64,000 bases of DNA from Waltergamsia citrina. Its lineage: Eukaryota; Ascomycota; Sordariomycetes; Hypocreales; Bionectriaceae. The notes below the pieces were generated by a model, which searched no databases, was not told the origin of the DNA, and saw only the letters and a list, made by a program, of their open reading frames with translations. Made by a program: the position numbers and the translations under genes. The stretch spans positions 1 to 64,000 of the forward strand of contig JAKLNE010000027.1 of NCBI GenBank assembly GCA_022814615.1. The letters run 5' to 3'. Positions 22,819 to 32,260 of this stretch are shown piece by piece (the first letter of the stretch is position 1; every line of letters starts with the position of its first letter).

Positions 22819-24487
22819 TCACGAGACCTTTGCGAGCTCAACAGCTTTCTTCGCCGCGTTGCCAAAGCCCTCCACAACGTGAAGCCCAAGATCAGCCTCC
22901 TCCAGCTGCAGAGCACTGTCAGTATGATGCGTTCGCTCTTGTGTGCACTTATTTCATGTCTTTTTTGGTAGAAGCAGGACTCACCATCTTTAGACCCTTG
23001 GCAGAGTCTGTGCCCTGAAGGCGCACAACTACAGGGATGCGCATGGGGCCCAGCTTGCTCGCTGCTCCGATGATGCTCTCCGCAATCATGGCGCAGCTGA
23101 TGATACCTTTAACCAGAAAAGCCCAGTTAGCGAGGAGGTCAGGCTCAAGGTATGGGTAGAGGGACCAAAAATTGCTTACCTCCGTAAATGTTGACCAGGA
23201 TAGTCTTGACGCGGGCGTCCTCCATGATGATCCTAAACGCCTGTAGCATTGTTTCCGTCGTAGCTTGACCCCCTGCATCAAGGAAATTGGCACTTGAGCC
23301 GCCGTGCATGCCGATGGCATCGTTCGTAGCCATGGCAAGGCCGGCGCCGTTGACAACATTCCCAATATTGCCCTCCATTCTCACGTAAACAAGGCCGTAT
23401 TTCTCAGCCTCAATCTCCTCGGCTACCTCGTGGGCCGCATCGCGCTGAGCAAAGAGGTCACCCTGGCGCTTTTCCGCCGCGTTGTCGAACTGAAACTTTG
23501 CATCTAGCGCCTGGAAGCCACTTTCGTTTGACCATGCAAGCGGGTTGATTTCTAGCATTGTGGCGTCCTTGTCACAGAAGATGCGGTACAGCTTCTCCAG
23601 GATGGGCCTAAGCTGCGAGCAGCGGTTCGCATCAGCCTGTAAATACGAGGCGATACTGTCGATGATCTCCTGGGTAATACCCTTGGAGAGGGTAAAAGGA
23701 AAGGAATGGAGCAAGTTCCGGTTTTCTTTTGCTGCAGACTCGATGTTTACACCGCCGTTCTTGGAGACGATGATAGTTGGAGTGTAGTTCTCACGGTCGA
23801 TCGCCATGGCCAGGTACCACTCCTCTGTGAACTTGACAGGCTGCACGACGAGGAGCTTCTCGACGCGCAGGCCGTGCTCTCCAGTCTGCTTCGTCTTCAA
23901 GTTATGACCTAGCATCTTAGAAGCTATGTCATGCGCAGCATCTGGGTCATTGGCTAACTGAATGCCGCCGGCCATGCCAGTATCGAATACGCCCTTGCCG
24001 CGGCCGCCCTTCAAAATCTGAGCCTTGAGGACGCATGATGTCCCTAATTCTGACTATCAGCTTTTCTTCAATCACTCTCGAAAGTCAAAGACCTGTCATA
24101 ACCTGCTCTTCGTCATTCGCACAACACCTGCATTATGCTTACCGAGTGCTTCAGCCGCAGCCTTTGCTCCTTGCGGCGTTGTAGCTAAGCTTCCGCGGGG
24201 AATGGGGATGCCGTACTGCAACGAAGAAAAATGCAAGGGTTAGCTCTGCATGCTTTAATCCCAGGCTTTGGACTCAGTGGCGGCGCCCGTTGGAGCAGAT
24301 CGCTTACCTCGTGCAAGATGTTCCGCGATTGGAACTCATGGATGCTAAGCTGCCTGGTTTGTTGCCTCGGAACGAATAGCTGAATGATTGAGAGATTTTA
24401 GCGATACCGCTGTGATCGAAACTTCGTTGCATTGCCCACCCTCGATGATGGCCGTAGCCAGTGCAAGGCTGCCCTCTTGAATGCCAT
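22819..24487 (-). CDS. LSC2: Succinyl-CoA ligase beta subunit
   Basis: Partner of the adjacent alpha subunit, about 421 aa. Exons 24440-24487, 24308-24379, 24143-24215, 23180-24043, 22985-23106, 22819-22905, all in phase. The first exon encodes MAFKRAALHWLRPSSR, a basic amphipathic mitochondrial presequence. RQLSIHEFQSRNILHEYGIPIPRG then begins the ATP-grasp domain. Motifs include LKAQILKGGRGKGVFDTG, the metal/nucleotide site EINPLAW, and MHGGSSANFLDAGGQAT. The C-terminal ligase domain carries NIYGGIISCAMIAESIIGA and ends VEGFGNAAKKAVELAKVS. Length matches the family (yeast Lsc2 is about 427 aa). Nucleotide specificity cannot be read safely. Confidence 0.95.
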
Positions 24488-25137
24488 TGCCACAGTGTAT
24501 GGGATTTCTCTGTCTCTTCGCTGGATACTGGAGGGACGAATCTAAGGCAATGTCAGGAAAGACATGGATTTCACCAAACGAACTTCACCAAAATGAATCA
24601 GCGCCGTAACAACTCTCCGCTCCTAGGATCAAGAAATACAATTCTTAAGTGGCTAGGTAACCGAAGAAGCTAATGTTCGTGGCCAAAGGGTGAGAGGTAC
24701 AGGCATATAACCGAGCGACCCTGTACCAAGTGGGCACGGCAATACTGGCAATTGTGGACTGATCTCCATGACCCGGGCCCATCATAATGGCGCGAGGCTG
24801 GAGTAAATGAAGACAATGTCCCTTAGATAGTCATGGGTAATTTACCGAGTTTCTGGATCGCATTGTAGATCCGGTCCCCTTCCTGCTCATGACCGAAGTT
24901 CGGTGCTGGTGGCTATAGACAGCTATACATCAGCTTCAAAGTTGTGAGACTACGAATAATCAGGTACCTCGAGAAAATAGTTGCACTAAGGGGAATGTAA
25001 TCAATTGTTGCACATGTGACATTGCTATAATAATAAAAGTTACGTATATTTACTATCTACTCCTTCTAGTAAGAAGCCTAAGGTTGTTCAAAGTAGATGG
25101 ATGTTGTTTGTGCATCGCTGTTGTATAGGGTCAGCTC
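24488..25137. other. Intergenic upstream of LSC2
   Basis: About 650 bp holding the LSC2 promoter and the 3' flank of the SDR gene, AT-rich near 25000-25060. No CGGWCCG motif or further gene was found. Confidence 0.5.
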
Positions 25138-26264
25138 TTAGACAGCTCGCCCGCCGTCAACCTCCAAGTTCACGCCAGTGACGAATTGTGCTTCGTCAGA
25201 GGCCAGGTACAAACAAGCACTCGCAACATCATCAGGCTCACACAAACGCTTCAGTGGTACATTGTCAATGAATTTCTTCCGATTCTCGGCGGTGTCAGGG
25301 ACACCAGAGAAGGCCTCGAACCTGTAGGTTGCAACTCAGCGTTAGCATACTCACAAACATAATGGGGATTGAAGTCGTGTCTTGTGATAAAATTATTGAC
25401 GGAGGTGAATGAGGCGAGTAGAAATGGAGGGTGGAAGGGACCTCTTACAAGCCTGTGCCGCCTAGAAGTGGGCAGATGGAGTTGACGCGGATTTTGTGAG
25501 GGCCAAACTCAGCAGCTAGGCCTTTCGTCACCTATTCATGGCTCTGATTAGCGTCCAATGATCTAGTCGGTTATATCTTGCAGCTTTTTAGTATAGACAT
25601 ACGTTCCAGACTGCCCCCTTTGAGGCGTTATACCATGCGAGGCCTGGTCGCGGTCGCGTAGCTCCGACAGAGGCGACGTTGAGCATGACGCCGCCCTCAG
25701 GCCTCTTCATAAAGCGCGGCATCAGAACTGAGGTCGCATAGTATATACTGCGGACGTTAACGTCGAAACACCGGCTAAACTCATCCTCGGTCACCTTGAG
25801 GGTCGGCTGTTTGCGAGCTGATTAGCAAGAACGCTCTACAAGTCAACGCTCTACAAGTCTTGCTCTTCTTCGCTGTCTTGTGCTCGCTCATAAAGTAGCG
25901 AATAACTCACCTTGTTATGATAGGTTATGCCAGCGTTGTTTACAAGGCAGTCAATTTTCCCATATCGAGATTCAGTCGTCTCCATGAGTTTCAACCAGTC
26001 CTCCCGGCGCGATACATCAGTTCGCACGAACGACATGGACCGAGGCATGATCTGTGAAACATCTTGCCCCCCCTTCTCGTTGATATCGGCCACGATTACT
26101 TTGGCTCCCTCTTGAGCAAAGCGGCGTGCGATTCCTGCACCGTATCCAGAACCGGCGCCTACAGGGAAATGTCAGCGCTGTTAGCCTGGGCGTTGCTAGG
26201 AAAACTTGCCTGTTACAATTGCGACTTTGCCCGCAAGACGACCTCCACTTTTGATAGCGCTCAT
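25138..26264 (-). CDS. Short-chain dehydrogenase/reductase (classical SDR)
   Basis: NAD(P)-dependent oxidoreductase of about 257 aa. Exons 26210-26264, 25911-26158, 25603-25806, 25449-25531, 25138-25321. The first intron uses a GC donor (G|GCAAGT) with a normal TAG acceptor; this is the only choice found that restores the cofactor motif VTGAGSGYGAGIARRF. Other signatures are NNAG (in CLVNNAG), the catalytic Ser147 in NVASVGA, and Tyr160/Lys164 in WYNASKGA. The C-terminus is typical: FVTGVNLEVDGGRAV. Relatives reduce or oxidise 3-oxoacyl groups, glucose, polyols or secondary alcohols; the substrate here is unknown. It shares a divergent promoter with the succinate-semialdehyde dehydrogenase, suggesting joint control. 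Confidence 0.9.
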
Positions 26265-26839
26265 AGTTGCAAGATTATGAATGTGTAATAGTAGATGACA
26301 ACAAAAACCAGCACGGAGGCGTCTGAAGGAAATTTGGGGCCAAAAGATGTAAGTAGCTCGCAACCGAGATGACCTCACAAGCGCAAGGAAACAATCGCAA
26401 ATGGCTTTGTCAACCACGGCTCATGAAAAATTATAGCCGAATTGGCTCCCGAAATTTTAATTCGCAATGCCTTACAGGAGAAGAAATGTCGGCAATACAC
26501 CCTGTGGGCACGGGCGAAGAGGCTAAAAGCGGTCCGGCCGAACACACTCCCTTGCCTTTGGCTTCACGATCACTTTGAATGAATTGCGGTTAGTCCCTGA
26601 TGCAGTAATACTATCAGTCAAACATCAGCTATCATAGCCATTAGTCGCTTAGAAATTGTCACTCTGCATGGGTTGACCACCGACATACTTTGTTATTCCT
26701 TGATGTTGCTCGGCATTGGTCGCAGATTGGAATTTAGGCATTTTGGAGTCTAAAGATCCACGACAACTGCGTTGTTTCAACTCCCATCCAGAAATTCCAA
26801 AAGCTTCCTCTATATTTCTAACAGCTTATATGTACCACT
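26265..26839. promoter_or_regulatory. Divergent promoter: SDR / succinate-semialdehyde dehydrogenase
   Basis: 575 bp between two divergently transcribed oxidoreductase genes. One CGGTCCG motif lies at 26530-26536, about 265 bp from the SDR start and 305 bp from the other. No gene inside. Confidence 0.55.
26530..26536. promoter_or_regulatory. CGGWCCG motif (CGGTCCG)
   Basis: Located near the middle of the divergent SDR/SSADH promoter, where a single bound regulator could act on both genes. Confidence 0.45.
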
Positions 26840-28736
26840 ATGAATAGACACCAAGCGCGTGCCTACATGCAAACAGCTCATCGACTCACTGCTCGCCTGG
26901 TGGTACATAGCCAAGTCCCGACCATGACACGAGGGTTGTCCTCAGAGGCCGGCAACCTGGTATGTGCGCATTCTGCCCACAACATTTGTCTTTTCTCCCC
27001 CGATAAAAGTTAGTACATCGCTGACAAAACATTGCATCAAGCTGCGAAGCAAGCTCCGCGATCCGAAACTGTTCCGTCAACAGGCCTACATCGGAGGGAA
27101 ATGGACTTATGGCCAAGCGACGGGTCAGTTCAAGGTCACAAACCCATACAATGGGGCTGATATTGGACTGTGCCCAGACATGTAAGATCTAAATCCCAAC
27201 ATGACGGCCGAATCGTTAGTGCACACTCCATATGCTAACACAATGCGTCTAAAAGGGGCGTTGAAGATGTTAACAAGGCTATTCAAGTCGCCCGGGACGC
27301 CTTCTCTAGCTTCCGACACAGCACTGCGCGTCAGCGGGCGGGCATACTCCGAAACTGGTTTGCCCTGATGCGAGAGCACGAGGACGACCTTGCGACTATC
27401 TTGACCTATGAGAATGGTCGCCCCTTCCAGGCGGCAAAGGCAGAGATCCAGTATGCAGCTAGCTTTCTCGACTGGTTCCAGGGAGAGGCACTCCGATCTT
27501 ATGGCGAGACGATCGAGTCAAGCGTGCCGGGGAGCAGGGTCCTGACATTGAAGCAGCCTGTTGGTGTCGTGGGAATTATCACACCATGGAACTTCCCTTG
27601 CGGCATGATTACCCGCAAGGTCGGAGCTTCTGTCGCAGCAGGATGCAGCGTGGTAGTAAAACCGGCTGCTGAGACGCCGTATTCGGCTCTGGCGCTTGCA
27701 GAGCTTGGAGAGCGGGCTGGTCTGCCTGCAGGAATTTTCAACGTCGTGACAACTGACTCTCATCTTGCTGCAGTGGGAAAGACTATTTGTGAACACGACG
27801 ATGTCAAGAAGGTGTCATTCACTGGATCGACGGGTGTGGGCAAGATGCTTATGGAGCAGTCAAGCTCAACGCTTAAGAAGCTGTCCATGGAGCTCGGTGG
27901 AAATGCGCCATTCATTGGTAAGTAAAGCACTGACAAAGATCTGCCTTCACGATAAGAAATAAATGTAATGAGCTGACTCCAGCCTGTAGTGTTTGACGAT
28001 GCAGATATCGAGAAAGCAACCAACGGTCTCATGGCAGCCAAATTCCGAGCTTCCGGCCAGACTTGCGTGTGCGCCAACAGGGTCTATGTACAAGATGGAA
28101 TTTACGACCAATTTATTGAGAAGTTCGCAGCTGTTGCTGACGAGGAGATGATACCTGGCGATCCGACCTCGGAAGGGACAACACTCGGTCCCTTGATTAA
28201 TGCGAAAGCCGCCCAGAAGGTCGAGCGCCTTGTCCGCGATGCCGAGGACAAGGGCGCCCAGGTACTCAGCGGTGGAATTCAATCAGCGTCAGACCCGACT
28301 ACGTTCTACCCAACCACTATCCTGAAAAATATGAAACCCGGTATGATGGCTAGTCGTGAAGAGCTGTTCGGCCCCGTAGTTGCTTTTTACAGATTCAAGT
28401 CTGAAGAGGATCTCCTGGAAATGGCCAATGATGCAGACGTAGGCCTCGCATCTTACGTCTATACGCAAAATCTGCCCCAAGCCTGGAGAGCGGCGGAGCT
28501 CTTGCAGACAGGAATGGTGGGCGTGAACACGGGCATGGTGTCGGATCCGGTTGCGCCGTTTGGCGGCATTAAACACTCTGGCTTCGGCCGAGAAGGCGGC
28601 AGAGTTGGCATCGAGGAATTCCAGGTCATGAAGGTAAGTTTGGAAACTGCTCAATGCCGGACAAGCAGAGTGATTCGAAGCTAAACTGAAGCTACAGACG
28701 GTTACTCTAGGAGGGCTCGGTCTGCCGACCATGTGA
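26840..28736 (+). CDS. UGA2: Succinate-semialdehyde dehydrogenase, mitochondrial
   Basis: NAD(P)+-dependent aldehyde dehydrogenase of about 534 aa converting succinate semialdehyde to succinate, the last step of the GABA shunt and of 4-hydroxybutyrate breakdown. Exons 26840-26959, 27042-27181, 27256-27917, 27990-28633, 28698-28736. Exon 1 encodes an Arg-rich, acid-poor leader (MNRHQARAYMQTAHRLTARL) typical of mitochondrial import. Motifs include TPWNFPCGMITRK, FTGSTGVGK, the catalytic Glu299 in MELGGNAPF and Cys333 in SGQTCVCANR, with the Cys-x-Cys pair usual for this subfamily. The C-terminal PFGGIKHSGFGREGG and TVTLGG are also SSADH-like. The product, succinate, is the substrate of the neighbouring succinyl-CoA ligase. 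Confidence 0.9.
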
Positions 28737-29558
28737 CCGATGCTGAGGGGCTGAACCTGAGTGAATTTAGGAGGACATGCTACATAGGTGGATTGGTGTG
28801 GTTGTGATAATCTCGGTCAGGCCATAAGCGAGAACAGATGTATTGTCGAGCACCGGAAAACTAGGGAACGAGGATTACCCTTAACACCGACAGCCAAAAT
28901 TTGAGACTGTTTTCTGGCGATCCCTGCCGCTCTCGTAGCAGGCTTCTATTACACTAGTATACGCCCTTGCCAACTCACTGAAATCACTAGCCATGAAGCG
29001 CTACTTGAAGTGTCGGTAATAAAATCACAAGGCGCAGAAAATGCCACACAGACACCTGAAACCCCACCTTGGATCCCGAGTCCGGGGCTCTGCGTATTGC
29101 CCCGAGGTGGGGACGGTCCGAGTCCGGGGACGGATCCGGGTCTGCATCCTCTTGAAGTAGCTATACGATTGAGCATTGGATACAGGAATCAGAGCTATAG
29201 GCATACGGTATGGTAGTTGTCAGCATCCGGGGTTTAATGCCAATATTTTAGGTTCCACAAGCACTGTTGCCCATTGATCCCAGTGTTCATGTGGAGAGGC
29301 GGCTATTCACCCTCTTAGCCCAGCACTGCGCACTAGGACTCGGTTTCCTCCTTGCGGGCGAGAAGCCGAACTCTATCACTTCTCCTGAGCTCCCCAAAAG
29401 CCATCTCTTGCAGTTGGTTCTGCGCAATAATTCAAGCATCAGTTCTGGGTTGCCTCTGTGGGCAATACTTCGCTTTGTTTTTTTTTTCCCTCTCTCTCCG
29501 TCTCACAACACTTACAAACAAGCTTCACACATTCAACCAAAAGCGCGCGCCGGCCAAA
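28737..29558. promoter_or_regulatory. ALDH promoter region with GC-rich repeats
   Basis: About 820 bp. Bases 29060-29140 form a compact GC-rich cluster: an inverted pair CCCCACCT (29062-29069) / AGGTGGGG (29105-29112), a 12-bp direct repeat CCGAGTCCGGGG (29076-29087 and 29118-29129), the CGGTCCG motif at 29114 and the palindrome CGGATCCG at 29131. CGG triplets suggest zinc-cluster regulator binding. A T9 run and a CT-rich tract precede the ALDH start. Confidence 0.5.
29114..29120. promoter_or_regulatory. CGGWCCG motif (CGGTCCG)
   Basis: Overlaps the second CCGAGTCCGGGG repeat, about 440 bp upstream of the aldehyde dehydrogenase start. Confidence 0.45.
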
Positions 29559-31380
29559 ATGATTCTCACAAGAGCATTTAAGCCGCTCCTGCAAAGATCG
29601 TGCGCGAGCTCTGGGAACCTTGTTGTTCGACATTTCCAAGTTCGCTTGGCCAGCTCTGCCGCATCGGCAACCCTCCGTATTGGCGGTCGTGATGTGTCCG
29701 TTCCTACGGGTCTTTTCATCAACAACGAATTCCGCCAGGCGATCGGCGGAAACACTTTCCCAGTCGAAAATCCTACCAATGGTCAAGAGATAATCCAGGT
29801 GCAAGAAGCGCGCGAAGAGGACGTTGACGACGCTGTCAAAGTGGCAAGAGCCGCTTTCGAGAGCAAGGAATGGAAGACCATGAATCCATCTCACCGCGGC
29901 GAGCTACTGACCAAGCTGGCGTCGCTCATGGAGCGCGATAAGGAGGATATCATCGCCCTGGAAATGTTGGATACCGGCAAGACGTACAGACAGGCGTCGA
30001 ATCTAGACTTCCCGGGCTCCATTGGCACTCTCAAGTATTACTCTGGCTGGGCGGACAAGGTGCATGGCTTGACCTCTTTCAACATCCCTGGTGCTTTCTC
30101 TTACACCAGGAGAGAGCCAATCGGCGTGTGTGGTCAGATCATTCCGTGGAAGTAAGTACTCTAAACCCACCAATTGTCTACACAGTCAACCCAGCCCTCC
30201 CTGAGCACTGACAGGTTTGCTTTGCCAGCTTCCCTCTTATGATGTTCATTTGGAAAATCGCCCCAGCAATTGTGACTGGCAACACGGTCGTTATCAAGTC
30301 GGCCGAAGCGACGCCTCTATCTGCACTCAAGATATGCGAGCTGATCAAAGAGGCTGGTTTTCCATCAGGCACGATCAATCTCTTGTCTGGCTACGGAAAG
30401 ACGGTGGGAAACGCTATTGCGAGCCACATGAACGTTGATAAGGTTGCTTTCACTGGATCCACGGCTACCGGTCGCACTATTATGAAGTCAGCTGCGGCTT
30501 CAAATCTCAAAAAGGTGACTCTTGAGCTTGGTGGAAAGAGCCCGGTACGTAAGCCCATGTGATGCAGTGGCACTCTGAATAGGGAAGACTTACGAAGGTC
30601 ACAGAACATCATCTTCGCTGATGCAGACATTGACAAGGCTGTCGAGTGGTCTGCCTGGGGCATCAACATGAACTTTGGACAGACATGCCACGCTGGAACA
30701 CGCATTTACGTGCACGAGGACGTCTATGATGACTTCGTCGACAAGTTCGCTAAGCGGATGTCTAGCCTCAAGGTCGGCGACAACTTCGATCCCTCGACGG
30801 ACCAGGGCCCTATGAACAGCCAGATGCAGTACGAAAAGATTCTCGGTTACATTGAGAGTGGCCAGAAGGAGGGTGCTACTCTGCATTCAGGCGGCAAAGC
30901 CTTGTCTAATTCTGATGGTCGTGAAGGTGGTTACTATATTGAGCCGACTATTTTCACAAACGTGAAGCCGGAAATGAAGGTGAGTTTGTTCATACGTGTT
31001 TCGGCGTGCTTTCATTCTTTTGGATATCTAATGAAGAGTTATTTCTCCGTCAAAAGATCATGCAGGAGGAGATTTTCGGCCCGGTTGTTGCCATCTCCAA
31101 GTTTTCCTCTGAGGCCGAGGTTCTCGAACAAGCCAACGACACCACCTACGGCCTCGCCGCCGCCGTACACACCAAAGACTACGAGCGCGCCGTCCGTATG
31201 ACGAATAACATCAAGGCAGGCACCACATGGGTAAACATGTACAATGTTGTACACTGGAGCATTCCATTTGGTGGGTTCAAGCAGAGCGGGCTGGGTCGTG
31301 AGTGCGGCGAGGCAGTGCTGGAGAACTACACTGAGACGAAGGCGGTTTACCTGAACACAGGTATTCCAGCGCCGCAGTGA
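29559..31380 (+). CDS. Aldehyde dehydrogenase, mitochondrial class 1/2
   Basis: NAD(P)+-dependent aldehyde dehydrogenase of about 535 aa. Exons 29559-30151, 30229-30544, 30605-30979, 31057-31380. The N-terminus (MILTRAFKPLLQRSCASSGNL) is a good mitochondrial presequence and extends the enzyme beyond the usual 500 residues of the cytosolic forms. Conserved motifs: IIPWNFPLMMFIWK, FTGSTATGR, the general base Glu297 in LELGGKSP, the nucleophile Cys331 in NFGQTCHAG, and PFGGFKQSGLGRE near the end. Relatives oxidise acetaldehyde and a wide range of aliphatic or aromatic aldehydes. It lies just upstream of the zinc alcohol dehydrogenase in the same orientation, so an alcohol-to-aldehyde-to-acid sequence is plausible. 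The substrate is inferred. Confidence 0.93.
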
Positions 31381-31884
31381 GAAACATAGAACACTGAGAG
31401 GTCGTACACGGGGCGGGTGATGAACACCAAGACCGATTGACTATGAAATCTAATCGAGGTAGTAACATCTGCAGACCTAAGTAGAAAGGAATGTTGCGGT
31501 CGCGTTGTTTCGCGTTTTTCTATGGTGCATTAGTGGTATAATTCGCAGACACTGAAGTTCCTTATATTTATTATGTATGCATATACGAGGATGAGGAACC
31601 AAGGTAAAATCTCGTCGGCGAGGGAAAGGGGAGGTGAATTCGTCACGATGAACTGCTTACAGTGTCAAGTCGTACGAAACAGGCTTCACTAACCACGTAG
31701 CAGCCAGCACCACGCCTAGTTTCCACCATTCTCTGCAACAGACAACTGGATTGTCGCGACTCATGCAAGATGATAGATGCACATTTCGACAATCACCATT
31801 TAGAATTAGCATAAGCCTGAGACGTGATGCAACCGAGGGTCCGAGACGGTGTGTGGGGAAGGGATCAGCGCACAAGTCTGTACC

Positions 31885-31891
31885 CGGACCG
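31885..31891. promoter_or_regulatory. CGGWCCG motif (CGGACCG)
   Basis: Upstream copy of two in the zinc alcohol dehydrogenase promoter. Confidence 0.45.
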
Positions 31892-32005
31892 CGTTGCCCA
31901 TCCCAAAACACCTCTCGGTTATGATGCAATTCGCATTTCCAACGTATAGTCGATAACCCCGGAAGGGCTTAATGCATCTGGTCTCTGATACTCGACCAGG
32001 AAAAA

Positions 32006-32012
32006 CGGTCCG
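32006..32012. promoter_or_regulatory. CGGWCCG motif (CGGTCCG)
   Basis: Proximal copy in the zinc alcohol dehydrogenase promoter, about 250 bp before the start codon. Confidence 0.45.
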
Positions 32013-32260
32013 CTGAGCGTGGAGATCCGGGACAAGGCCGGGACAGATACAGGACCACGATGTAGCGCTGGTGCTTAAGCGATATACAGCCCACCTTCGT
32101 GTATGTGCAATCAGATCGATAGATCAAGGGTTTAATATAGTACTAGTAAACACCATCAAAGGTGCTAGTATCGTTGCGTATACTCAAAGCAAAGCAACCT
32201 TTTGTTCTCACTTACACCTAATTTTGAATCCATCAATAGCTTCAAGGACGTCTACGCACC

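Larger units (their letters stand above)
31381..32260. promoter_or_regulatory. Alcohol dehydrogenase promoter region
   Basis: About 880 bp between the two dehydrogenases, with CGGWCCG motifs at 31885 and 32006, some 370 and 250 bp upstream of the ADH start. No convincing gene. Confidence 0.5.

Noticed and set aside
21061..24487. ATP-citrate lyase instead of succinyl-CoA ligase
   Set aside because: Subunit sizes (about 334 and 421 aa) and motifs match succinyl-CoA ligase; the citrate synthase-like region of ATP-citrate lyase is absent.
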